From positions 115,709,587 through 115,773,586 of the forward strand of contig CM043947.1 in NCBI GenBank assembly GCA_014529385.2: 64,000 bases of DNA, in the 5' to 3' direction. The notes below the pieces were generated by a model that was not told where the DNA came from, made no database searches, and worked only from the letters and a program-made list of their open reading frames with translations. Position numbers and translations under genes: made by a program. Origin of the DNA: Adiantum capillus-veneris. Its lineage: Eukaryota > Streptophyta > Polypodiopsida > Polypodiales > Pteridaceae. This document shows positions 48,430 through 59,115 of the stretch, piece after piece; the stretch's first letter is position 1; each line of letters opens with the position of its first letter.

Positions 48430-49330
48430 GGGTAAACTGACTTTGTCATGAGGTACGACTGATATTCACAAGTTTAAGATGAAGTGTCATCAAATTTGCA
48501 TCACTTCAAGTACAGTTGAGTTGTGAATTGCCAGAGAAAAGTGAAATTTGTGAAGTGCTCGAGTCCAAGGTCAAAATAAGTCCAAACTCCATAAAACTTG
48601 GGGGATAGACTTATACGGGCACAGAGAACACAACTGTCCAAAAACAGACAAAAAATGAAATCCCCATTTCTCTCTGCCTAGTCTATCGTGATAGACTGAT
48701 GAAGTTGGTGATTGACTAACAACAGGAAAAAAACCTTTATACCATAGGTTTAACACATCAATACAAGGGTGCTCACAAAAATTGAGTGAATCTGAACACC
48801 ATCTTGACCACAAAACTTCAAAACTGGTGTTTTAGAGTTTGAATTCAAAGACAAGGGCAAGAAGGCTTTGACCAAATGTCCAAACAGTGCCAAAATTTGT
48901 CAATGCACTACAGAAGGAGAGGGTGAACCAGTTGTGGAGAAAACTTGAGAAAAATGCCAACAATGGAGAACATGCCGAGTCTATCATGATAGACTAGAGA
49001 AACTGCTGTTGAAAACCTTTTCTTTCAAATGTCCGAGAGGGAGAGCTTTATCAGAGCCTATACACCATACACACCAAATTTCAAGGCATTTAGATCACTG
49101 AAAGTCAATCTAAGGCCCAAATAGAGAATCAGGCTCTCACCAAAATACTAAAATGGGACCAAAACCCAACCCAGGTGTCCAAACTTCATAAAACATGAGG
49201 GATAGGCTATAGAGGGTAACTGGAACTCAAGGGTTAAGTCACAATTTTAAATTGACTTATGCTGAGAAAATTGTCAGTCTATCGTGATAGACTAAGAAAG
49301 TAGTGATTCAGATATATTTTTCAATTTGTG
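48430..49330 (+). repeat. ~298-bp repeats with a conserved palindrome
   Basis: The 18-bp near-palindrome AGTCTATCGTGATAGACT occurs at 48680-48697, 48978-48995 (one base changed) and 49276-49293. The spacing is exactly 298 bp twice. Flanking text is recognisably related (CCAAACTYCATAAAACWTG, GGGATAG) but much more diverged. It lies in the untranslated leader of the gypsy element. No gene here. Confidence 0.75.
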
Positions 49331-49719
49331 ACTATACTGCTAGGACATACTCTCCATATAGATCCCAGCCATCATTTCATACTTGAAATTGGACCACCAG
49401 AAGACAGACTAAGTGGTTGCTGTACATACTTGAAAGATTTTTGGTGGTTCAAGGAAAACCCTTGTGAACAGACTAATCATACTTGTGTAGATCCCAAAAG
49501 GATATCATCACAAAGCCGCACAAGAAGGAGTCCAGGTAAGATTTAAGTTTGCAACCCAGCTTTCATTCTTATGTATTTAAGGTCGGGAGCCTTTGTTAAG
49601 TCAGGAGCTAAAAGTGTCAAAAGTCAAGTAAGCACCACGTGCGTCAAAGAGAGTGTAACTCAGACGAGACTAGACCCATTAGCACCGATCATTGAAGAGG
49701 GTAGTGATACTAACACTTT

Positions 49720-50350
49720 GTGGAAAATTCCTTCTTCATGATGGGGAGTCAACAACTAGGAGGGTTCAACGGTGAAGGACCAATGCCAGGGGGAAGCACC
49801 TCCCTACATCCTTTAAACGAAACCAAGTTCACTATAATCTTCTTGGAAGGAACAAACTCAAGGGGAGCCTTAGTTTATTCTGACTATCGAGGACGCAAGT
49901 GTATTTGTATTTAAGAAAGACTGGCTCAGAGACTAGAGATAATTCGAGTCTATGATGATGGAGACAGATTCCGAGACGAAAAGGGGAACCACTATCTGAT
50001 AGTTAGTAACCCTGAGGATTACAACAGATACGGAGATAACGTGGCAAAAGGGAAAATGGTTTCAGAAACCCAAGAACCGCCTCCTAACATTGATCGACCT
50101 GGAGCGATGTTTATGTATGATAACAAAACAACCAGGGTCCCAACCTATAATGAGAATGTGGAGATTTACAAGCACTAAAGCGAGGGAATAGTCTCTTACT
50201 TTCGATGCAAGGAACCCTACCCAAATGAAATAAGCAAAGACAAGGTTCTTTACTTATTCTCTTATGAAACTACTATGGGGAAGGAAATTGTTTTTGTTGA
50301 CAGGTACGGGCGAGAATACAAACGTATTCTCCCAGAAGAGGTTGAAAAGG
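49720..50350 (+). pseudogene. Unidentified ORF in gypsy internal region
   Basis: One frame with stops at 49912 and 50176. It encodes MMGSQQLGGFNGEGPM, NETKFTIIFLEGTNSRGA, VYDDGDRFRDEKGNHYLIV, NVAKGKMVSETQEPPPN and GKEIVFVDRYGREYKRILPE. Composition is protein-like, but no Gag or other known domain is evident. It sits between the repeat-bearing leader and the truncated copia, so it may be the start of the gypsy gag or an additional ORF. From 50351 the DNA is antisense copia. Confidence 0.5.
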
Positions 50351-51814
50351 TGGTGTACTTGCAGGACCCCAAACATCAGAATGAACCAACTCAAGTTTTT
50401 TATTTTTTCTTTCATTTCCTGATTTTTGAAATTTTACCCTCTTTTGTTTACCATAAACACAATCTTCGCAGAACTCTAAGTCCACTTCTTTCAAACCTGG
50501 TAGAAGCTTCTTTGTTTGAAGGATTTGCATTCCTATGGCACTCATATGCCCAAGTCGGTAGTGCCACACCGCACTGTCAACTTCTGTAGTTGCTGCACAA
50601 GATGAAGGTTGCGTGCTAGCAGTACACAAGTAAAGTGTACCGACATTTTCACCCTTGGCAACCACCAAAGATCCCTTGGAGATCTTCCACCGTTTGTTTC
50701 CGAATGCAATGTTGTGAGCTTCATCATCCAATTTTCCTGTGGAGATCAAATTTTTGCGAAGAGAAGGAACATGCGTAACATCTTTAAGCTTCCATTCATT
50801 TTCGTTAGCTGTTTTGACAGAAACTGTACCTTTGCCGAGAATCTCACAAGCTTCATCATCTCCCAAGTATACATACCCAAAATTACCTTTGGTGTAGTCT
50901 TGGAAATGTTGCTTGTGTGGTGTCGCATGGAACGAAGCCCCGGAATCTACTATCCAAGAATTAGACACATTGTCTAATGAGAGAATTAGAGCATCTTGCT
51001 CTACTTTACCTACCACATTGGCCTCCGATGTTGGCTTGTTGTCTTGAGACTCTGTCTCCTTCTTCTTCTTGGACCAACAATCCTTCTTGATGTGGCCCTT
51101 CTTGCCGCAGTTCCAACATTCAAGAACTGACTTTGTGCGTGACTTTCTCCGCCTTGAGCGATCACGACCCTTTTGGTTTTTGAACCTCTCCTTAAGCCTT
51201 CCTCTTGTTTCCACTGATAGTGCAACACTTGATGATTCTCCTGTGCTTGTCCTTCGCATTTCCTCGCTTAGGAGAACACCCACAACATAATCAAACTTAA
51301 GAGTATTTGCACCAGAGATAGAATTACTTACAGCCATCACAAGGTTGTCCCAACAATCCGGTAGAGATGATAGTATAAGGAGAGCTCGCACTTCGTCATC
51401 GAAATTGATTTTCACTGATCGAAGTTGACTTGTGTTTGTGTTAAAGTCATTTAGGTGTTCTGCAACTGAACCATTCTCTGCCATCTTTAGATTGAACAAG
51501 CGCTTCATAAGAAATACCTTATTGGATGCCGATGGTTTCTTGTAGAAGTCGTCAAGTGACTTCATCAAGTCCTCCGTGGTCTTCATCTCCGAAACATTGA
51601 AGGCCACTGTTGACGCCAAGCTTAACCGGATTGTTCCCAGTGCCTTTCGATCAAGGACAATCCATGCTTCATCTGCCATTGTTGCGGGCTTCTTCGCAAG
51701 ACCGCCTAGTGGCAAATAGAGGTCCTTCTGGTAGAGATAGTCTTCAATCATCTTCCAATGTTGGTAGTTTTTGCCGTTGAACTTATCAATCTTGAGCTTT
51801 CCTTCCTCCGCCAT
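50351..51814 (-). CDS. Copia gag-protease-integrase, partial but open
   Basis: From ATG 51814 (MAEEGKLKIDKFNG) the frame is open for about 488 codons without a stop until the breakpoint. It has the classic copia Gag (FNGKNYQHWK, LMKRLFNLKM), a CCHC zinc knuckle (CWNCGKKGHIKKDC, about residue 233), the protease active site (WIVDSGASFH, about 288), the pre-integrase WHYRLGHMS with CEDCVYGKQ, and the first integrase residues ELVHSDVWGP. An intact frame in a truncated copy suggests a fairly recent event. It is a different copia lineage from the one at 35716-41207: one zinc knuckle and a much longer LTR. Confidence 0.85.
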
Positions 51815-51873
51815 AACTCCCACTCAATTCAAGGAATCCTTTCCTTGAGATAATTTAGCTACGAGCAAACCTT

Positions 51874-51886
51874 GCTCTGATACCAG
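51874..51886 (-). other. Copia primer-binding site (minus strand)
   Basis: Reads CTGGTATCAGAGC on the minus strand, adjacent to the LTR end at 51888. Confidence 0.9.
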
Positions 51887-51887
51887 T

Positions 51888-52611
51888 TGTTAGGAAATAA
51901 GACGTAGCTAAATAGATAATTGAGTAGATTACTTAATGGAGAGAGACAGATTTATATACACGAGATTATAGAGTAGAGAGAGAGAGAGAGAGTACACACG
52001 ATATACGTGGTTCACCCAATGTGGGTTACGTCCACGGGAAAGCAGCCACTCAATGGCTTTAGTACTTCAAAACAAGAAGTAGTTTACAAAGAGATTATAC
52101 CCTTAATGGAGCTCCCGCCTTGCTTCACTCTCACCACCTCACACTCACCTTGTTGCATCAACTTCACACTATGAAATGTGTGTAGAAATGGCCTCCTTTT
52201 ATAGGCGAAAAGGGCTGCCCTCTCTTATGAGAGACAACCATGTGTAGCCGCCCTTGTGCGAATAAGTCCAAATCGGACCCTCCAATCCACCCATGTGTGG
52301 CCGCCCTTGAGAAGACAAGTCCTCTTTTGAATTCGGCCACCGGCCACCGGCCATTGACTTCTGACCACCGGCCATCGGCCATTGACTACCGGCCCGTGGC
52401 CAACCGACCGATTGTTTTCCGACCATTTTCCAGACGCCGTCCGGCCGTAATATTCCGGCAAAAAAGAATATTCCGACAAAAAAAAGTCTCGGGGGCCTCC
52501 GCCCCCGAGGCCTTTAAAGTTGCCCCTGATTCTTGTCCGTGAAAATTTTGGTTTCCGATGAGTGATTTTCCTTCACGCACGATGGCTTCTCCTCATAATG
52601 GGGGCCTTACA
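51888..52611 (-). repeat. 5' LTR of truncated copia
   Basis: About 724 bp, minus strand, from TGTAAGGCCCCC (52611) to TTTCCTAACA (51888). GC-rich inverted segments such as GGGGGCCTCCGCCCCC (52490-52506) and repeated GGCCACCGGCC-like words occur in U3. Confidence 0.7.
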
Positions 52612-53033
52612 AATATGCGCTTTTACCACAGAAAATTACAAGGGTAAATCAGGCTCCATAATTAACAGTAGAGCATACTTACCACATGGTTCTGGCACTA
52701 ATGTTTGCTACCACAAAGTTCCTCTCCTATCTCCTGCCTAGACCCTTTGTAATCCTGACAATGGAAGAGGTTTTTCCATATGTAATGGGACACATGGATG
52801 TCTCATCTAGGATCTCAAAGTGGTTGATTAGATTATAAGAGTTCGACTACACCATGCAAGTAGAAAACTCCACAAGGGCTACTCTAGCCGGAGTTCTCAC
52901 TCATCGCCATTATGAGAAGAAGCTGAAGGTCAGCACGGAAGCAAAGAAAAAAACACCAATGGTAGAAATTCCTAGGCTAGAAAGAGCTCACTCTCTTTTC
53001 TTTGACGGAGTATACAAGAGAACAATGGACCAG
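52612..53033 (+). pseudogene. Gypsy RT-RNase H fragment (Tat-like)
   Basis: Frames encode the connection after reverse transcriptase (SRISKWLIRL, EFDYTMQVENSTRATLAGVL), then LERAHSLFFDGVYKR, which resembles the start of the extra RNase H domain of Tat-lineage gypsy elements. Stops are present. The fragment is cut at 53034 by insertion of the gag-only element; the rest would lie beyond the window. Confidence 0.65.
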
Positions 53034-53321
53034 TGTCGTGTCGCTCCGCTTCCACGATGGAAAAAAAAGTAAAGAGAAGCATAAAAAGTCTATTTGAAGC
53101 TCACACATTTATTGAGCAGTGACCAGGGCTCGAGAACAAGCAAGGAGATCTTGAAAGTGTATGCTTTATGTGGTGATGAAGGCCTAAGCGTAGAGATTTT
53201 ATGTTTGAAGAAAAGGTTTTATATGTGAAAGGGCTCTTAGGACATATAAGGCAACTTGGGTAGAGGAAGACATGTGGTCAATGGTAAAAAGGAAAGTGTG
53301 TGAGAGACTTCACATCTTTGC
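53034..53321 (+). repeat. 5' LTR, left part
   Basis: Matches 63378-63665 with few differences. Interrupted after ATCTTTGC by the hAT element. Confidence 0.9.
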
Positions 53322-53639
53322 CTCTGTTGCATTTGTACGCCCGTATAACAAAAATTATACGTATAAAACGTCAATATACGTCGTATTTCCGAATAATTAC
53401 CGAATAGCCGATTAAAACATATATATCGAAAAAAAGTATATATATACAATCGTCGCCGTATTCGATCGAAAAGTATTGTAGACTTTCTTAGGGTTTGGAG
53501 AGCTTGGAGCTTCTGATAGTTTGCCAGATAGAGATAGCGTCTTCGATTTACAGCGGTTTTCAGGTATATTTTTTAAATTTTCAATAAATATTAACTTTTT
53601 TTTTGTGTTGTTCCAGACTTGTGTGGTGCAGTAGTTTCG

Positions 53640-54505
53640 GCTCTCACCACAAAGTTGGCTTGCAGGTCGTAGGCCACTTCGTGGTGTGTTGCCATATGTC
53701 TCACTCCAGAGGTGTATAGAATATAGTTTTCTTTCACGTGGTGTGTAGTTATATAACTCACTCCAAGGAAGGCTTACTACTTAGGGTAAATTTAGATTCT
53801 CACTCGTATGGTGTAGTAGTATATCTCTCACCATAGAGATGAGTTAGGATTACAGGTCGACTCGTGGAGTGTAGTAGGCATGATGCTACACCTCTTACTT
53901 CAGAGTGGCTTATAAAATTTACAATCTTAAAGTAGATCATTATTGATTATTCTACATAGAAGCACAAAAATTAACGTTCGTCATTTTAAGAGTGTAGAGA
54001 TGCATACTTTATGTCCTCTTCATCTTAATACAACTTTCGTTATTTTTGTGCTTCTATTTCTGTAGTAACATCATTGTTCATCAGCAGATGACTTGGTGTT
54101 ACTTTGAATGTAGATATATACAACAATTGATTTACATTTGAGATTGTTGAGCTGTTTGCTGATGGTTATGTTGTGCGTGCCACACACTCCATTAGAAATA
54201 GCTTATAAAATTTAGAATTTTAGATTAAGTTTTTCTGTTATATGTGTTACATAGAAACACAAGCGTTACCACTCGTTATATTAAGAGTGAAGAGATGCAT
54301 ATTTTCATGCCCTCTTCATCTTAATGTGACATACTGGTTACTCGTGTGTTTCATATTACAAAAGAACATCATTTTTCATCATTAAATGACTTGGTGTTGT
54401 TTTGGACGTAAACACATACGATAGGTAACTTACATCTACAATTGTTAATTTATCCGCTGATAGTTGTGTTGTGAGTTCCACACACTTTATCAGGGATTAG
54501 ATTGA
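53640..54505 (+). repeat. Hairpin-forming tandem repeats in hAT
   Basis: First part (53640-53900): three or four short hairpin-like units around GGTGTAGTAGTATATCTCTCACC-type words. Second part: two copies of a roughly 300-bp unit (53905-54205, 54206-54505) sharing GACTTGGTGTT and CCACACACT landmarks. Each contains an inverted repeat (AGAAGCACAAAAATTAACG with CGTTATTTTTGTGCTTCT in the first). No protein coding is seen. Confidence 0.65.
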
Positions 54506-54646
54506 TAAAAACTATCAATCTATTTTACAACAGCATCCAGGACTTGTGCTGAGAATATCTCACACTAGCTGAGTTGTTCACATATACGATTTTCCAACCC
54601 TTTAGATGTAATTTCTTTCATCATCTCACACTTCTGCACATAGCAG

Positions 54647-55997
54647 GGTCCATTACTCGTCAGAGGCAGAGATTAGGCGTTGTTTAAACCCTGTCACTCC
54701 AGAGCATTTTTATCAGCTTACAGAGACTCTAACCAAGTCTGTGTTTGAGCAGCTCCAGGCAGAGTTTGCACCAGCTATTTTTGACATAGCCCTCCTGACA
54801 TCAGGTGCTTTAATAAACATGGTCAAACAAACCATTGGACAGATCATGAAAACCTTTCAAGAACTAAAAAATCCTGTAATTACTTCCTTGCTAAACATAG
54901 CTGAGCGCATACATCTTGTGCAACACCTTTACACGGAGTTCAAGAGCAAGGAAAAGTTAGAAAGAGCAGCAAAGCGTGCAAGAGTGGAAGACAGCTCTTC
55001 TCAAGCTGCTATTGAACCAGAAATCATTATTAGAACAGAGCCTGCAACGTCATCCGTTCCTACATTAGACCTCTCTCAACTACCGCCTATTTTACACCTT
55101 TTACCCGACACAGCCATCTTCAATATCCAAGCTCCACAGCTGGGAGAGGGAAGATGGGCACATGTGAAGCGTGTGGGTGTCACACACCCCGCTTTCAAAG
55201 ATGAAGTGTATGCTGCAAAAGTGTTCAAAGTACACTTACATGGACCCACCATGGAGCAACAGGTCAAAGACGAAGCAACAATTTTGGATATTTCACATCG
55301 AGGTATTATCTACCCTCTTTCCATGGTGCACCACGTGGAGCGACCAATGCTCATTTCACGATTTTGGAATGGCATCCATGTGGAGCAGTGGATCAAAGAA
55401 TGCTCTGTAGACGGCAGCCAACCTGTCATCCGCGATTATGTACTCACTGCAGGAACAGTAGAGCTATTCTAGGAGAATATTTTGAAGATCATCAATGCTC
55501 TCCTCCAATCTCTAAAGTATATACATTCGCATAACTACCTCCACAATGATCTACACTCTCGGAATATGATGCTGCATTTTGGCAAAAAAGGTGTTTACGC
55601 CGGCATTGTGGATTAGGGTTCATGCACCAAAACAAATACTACAGCCAGTTTTCCTCCTCTACGCGACATGCAGATAGAAACTAGAAAACAATATGAGAGA
55701 GATTATCCATGGGCAGCCCCCGAATGTATATCTAGTAATCCTCCCTCCTGGACCAAAGCTATGGATATTTATTCCATGTGTCATACATGTAAACACATTT
55801 TGAAGTGCTTACCAGAGCCCCAAGAACAAAGCAAGAGACATTTTTTGAGTAATGTACTTGCTCATCTTGAAACCGGCAAGCGCCTAAACCCCAAAACCCG
55901 GCCTAACGCTTTTGACCTCTCCTTATGTTTAAATGGTGCCCATAGAGTGGGTTACAACATTGTAATGACATCTGGCTTACGACCAGCTGACGATTAA
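54647..55997 (+). pseudogene. Protein-kinase-like gene inside the hAT element
   Basis: One frame, probably an exon starting after the acceptor ACATAGCAG at 54646 (an upstream exon is expected). Two TAG stops interrupt it (55470, 55614). An N-terminal alpha-helical region with a basic, Ala-rich segment is followed by a kinase fold. The fold shows the glycine loop LGEGRWAHV (55140), the VAIK-type lysine in YAAKVFK, the catalytic loop HNDLHSRN (HRD with Asn for Arg; Asp and Asn kept) and the DFG position (Asp, stop, Gly; a one-base change from Trp is likely). It ends with the APE motif in WAAPE and a C-lobe. It would phosphorylate Ser/Thr or Tyr, or be an atypical small-molecule kinase; the substrate is unknown. 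Likely captured from the host or a standing cargo gene of this hAT family. Confidence 0.7.
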
Positions 55998-56157
55998 TGA
56001 AAACACAAGTCTCATGATTTCATCATTGTTTTACTTTTGGTGCCAGATTTAATTGTATGTTTAATTGAACAAAATATCTATGTTTGTTATTTGATATACT
56101 GTCCAATGAATTGAATGGGTATTTAAAAGTAATGACATGTTCATCTAATATGCAAAT

Positions 56158-56919
56158 ATGGAAGAAGAACTCAACCACGCTGAAGCTCAGGCAATTTTTA
56201 AAGAAGAACAAGTTAGATGTGGACAAGCAGATCTTTCTACTATTGCGAACATTGAAGAAGATGAATCTGAGCTGCAGGACGAACCACTAACCCTTAAAGA
56301 GTGCAAAATTCTTTGCCCTAATCACTTTGTACGCCATCAACTATTTCAAATAAGTGGCAATGCAAAAGATACAGCTCCGTTAAAGCCCTCTGATTTGCAA
56401 CATAAAGGACTGGCACGTGTATTGCTGCAAAGGTTTATACGACAAGAGAGATGCCTACCAAACAACAACCAAGTAGAAATTTACTTTATCCAACAATGCT
56501 ATGTTTGATATGTTTTGCTGAAGAGAGTGGATTGGTCAGATCGTCCAGGCACCGCTGGCGTTGGACGTGGACGCATTGCAGAAAAGGCGGCAGCACGCAA
56601 TGCAAATAATCCAATGCCTCCTCGCAAGCGTCCTATTGTTTTACTTCTTGAAGAGTCAGAAACACTGACTGAATTAGCGAGCCAAGGACAAGACCTTGCC
56701 AGCCAAGGAGAAACACCGGACATGCTTCGTGGCCGTATTCTTGAGCTTGAAATAGAGTTAAGTGATGCACAAGAAAAGCTTCAACGATATGAATCATTGT
56801 ATGGACCTTTGCCAGATGATACTACCACTTCACATAAAGATGGTGCTCAACCATCCCCTGAGCTAGGAATTACAGATTTTACCATAGACCAGCTTATAGC
56901 AAATCTATCAAACTCATAA
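56158..56919 (+). pseudogene. Unknown acidic/coiled-coil gene inside the hAT element
   Basis: ATG 56158 opens a frame of 253 codons with a single TGA at 56506. The N-terminal part is acidic and helical (MEEELNHAEAQAIF, NIEEDESELQDEPL), then LTLKECKILCPNHF. The C-terminal part has a possible nuclear localisation signal (PPRKRPIV), Gln/Ser repeats (ELASQGQDLASQGE) and a coiled coil (MLRGRILELEIELSDAQEKL), ending PELGITDFTIDQLIANL. No family recognised. It lies 160 bp downstream of the kinase-like gene and converges on the transposase. Confidence 0.6.
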
Positions 56920-57187
56920 GTCACTCACAAGGTTTTTGTAATCTCAAAATTATATCAAACTCTTTTCGATTGAGTAATTTCCTAGAACCTTGGTCCTTGT
57001 TGTAATTTCAAACCTACATCGACTTTATGTAATTGTTATTCGACAAGATATTATCGGCAATTTATATTTGTGTGTGAGTAAATATGTGTGTATGAGAGAG
57101 AGAAAGAGAGGTTTTGATGTGAACGACAACGAGATACCACTTTCTTTCGGTATATGAAAAAACTTGTTAAGTATTACAATGGTACTC

Positions 57188-59115
57188 TCACAAATCATCT
57201 CCATCTTCAAAAACTGCAACCATATAATCTACTTCGTCCATATCTGAGCATTCTGAAACTATCTCCCATTCCATATCATCTTCATCATCAACTTCTACAG
57301 AAATAGCTTCATGCGTTTGGAAGACTCCATATTGCTTTTGAGCGGCTCTAGTTGCAATGTTTTGAGGCTTATAAATAAGTCTCATATTTCAAAAAACATA
57401 CACCAAATCAGCAGCCTGTTTAGTATGAAGTCTGTTTCGCTTTTTCATGTGCACAAAGTCAAATGCTGACCAATTTCGTTCACAACTTCCACTTGATGTA
57501 GCTACTGATAAAACTCTAACTGCAATGTGTTGCAACTCCACTTTCTCTCCACCATACTCCTTCCACCATAAAGGTGCACTTGTTTTGTCAATGGCATCTA
57601 TATGCCACGGATCCTGAAACATACCAGTTCTGTTGGCATAATCTACTCGCTGATGAAAAGCTGTTTTTCCATCTTCGTGCCCTAAGAGTTGGGAGCACAC
57701 TGTTTTGAAGTCGGACATAACTTCTTTGTTGGCAGATTGCTGATGCATTTGAAACTTAGGATCCAATACAAAAGCCGCACCATGCAATGGCGTATGCAAC
57801 TGCACCCAACGCTTGTTAAAAATTGTAATCATGGTAGCTTTATCCTTTGCACCAAAACTGACATTTTCTCTTAGCTTGCGTATAGCCTCTGACATATACC
57901 AGTAGACCCGACCAAAAATAAAAGAATCTGTGTCAACTGCTCTCAAAAGATCTACAAATGGCTTAGACACAGTTACTATTCTTTCTACATTACGCCAAAA
58001 GACTGGCGAGTTTACTATTTGTGCACATCGACCAGCTGCTTCCTGATAACTTGGATACTTGTTGAGCCATCCATCCCATCTTCTGTCTGCTAAGGTTTCC
58101 ATCAATGCAGGCTTCAACTCTTGCAAAGCAGCGAGAACATAGTATGCCGTAGCAAAACTTGTTGCGCAAAATATTTGCAGAGCTTTATTTGGTGACTTGG
58201 TTCACCTGCCTTTGTAATTGCACGCTTATACACCCCTGCTAGGTAGGTGATAGTCTTCTCTTTCAATGAGCTGTCAATTGCTTCCACGAACATAGCCCCT
58301 CTAGGGTTAATAAGCATTACATTGATTAAAGGTTTTTTCTGACAGTTAGTCCATCCATCCAATGCTATGGTGCATCCATATGCTAGAACGAACTCTAGGA
58401 CTGTGCGTTTGAGAATGGCTTCAGTACTGTCTTTGACTTTATCAAGATATTCAGTTTGCATCTTGTTATAGTCAGGAAGCACAAATCCTTTTTTGGTTGT
58501 ACTCATCAAAGCATCTTGAAATATTGGATTGCGCAGAACATTGAATGATATGCCACACGCAACAAATGCTTGTGTCCATTTTAAATGCAGCTCAAGCAAC
58601 CATTGTTTACCTAATGCTTCAGGCATTGTCTGTCCATTGGATGACGCTCTGCCGGATTTGCTTGTTCTAGGAACTCCTCTTGATGTAGAAGCATGTCCAT
58701 GAAGAGGGTTCAATTGAGAACTTTGATTATTTACTTGAGTGGTACACACCTCTTCGGTTGCCTCATTGCATACAGATGGTTCAATATTCGCATGAATATC
58801 TTTAGAAACATCCCCTTTATGTTTAGCTGCAAGAATCAACTTTACTTTGCGAGAATACATGGAAAATTTTTCATGAATATCTTTTGGTGGTGCCCCGCAC
58901 TTTTCAACATTTCCAGGGACTTTAAACAAATGCTCTTTAATTCTGGTTGCATTACCACTAAACTCGTGGCCACAAGATTTACATTTAAGTCGAGATGTGT
59001 TTCTCCTAGCTTTCAACTCATGCACATAACTCCACTCTTGTCCTTTCACCATGATGCACAGAAATAGTTTGCTAGTAAAAACAAAGTCAATGATCATTTT
59101 CATAATCAAAATCAA
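57188..59115 (-). pseudogene. hAT transposase with BED finger and DUF659, core deleted
   Basis: N-terminal BED zinc finger (RLKCKSCGHEFSGNATRIKE, then HLFKVPGN), a variable linker, DUF659 (GISFNVLRNPIFQDALMS; LDGWTNCQKKPLINVML with the first catalytic Asp), a RFAS-like segment (CATSFATAYYVLAALQEL), and the hATC dimerisation end (LSVATSSGSCERNWSAFDFVH, then KKRNRLHTKQAADLVYVF). One TGA (57389) precedes the last 65 residues, and the frame shifts near 58120-58210. Between YLAGVYKRAITKAGE and CATSFATAYY the usual TDNA and CAAH region, over 100 residues, is missing. The enzyme cannot be active; mobilisation would need another copy. Confidence 0.85.

Larger units (their letters stand above)
50351..52611 (-). 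mobile_element. Truncated copia, 5' part only
   Basis: Minus-strand 5' LTR (51888-52611), primer site, gag, protease and the start of integrase, ending abruptly after SDVWGPAST near 50351. RT, RNase H and the 3' LTR are missing. It lies between two parts of the gypsy element whose sequences do not join, so the insertion was accompanied or followed by a deletion. Confidence 0.8.

Noticed and set aside
50275-50589. Plus-strand open frame of 104 codons
   Set aside because: From 50351 it is antisense to the copia integrase and protease coding. Only its first part belongs to the gypsy ORF.
55470-55616. Two TAG codons in the kinase-like gene as programmed readthrough or recoding
   Set aside because: No readthrough context or structure is seen, and the neighbouring transposase is also broken, so simple decay is more likely.
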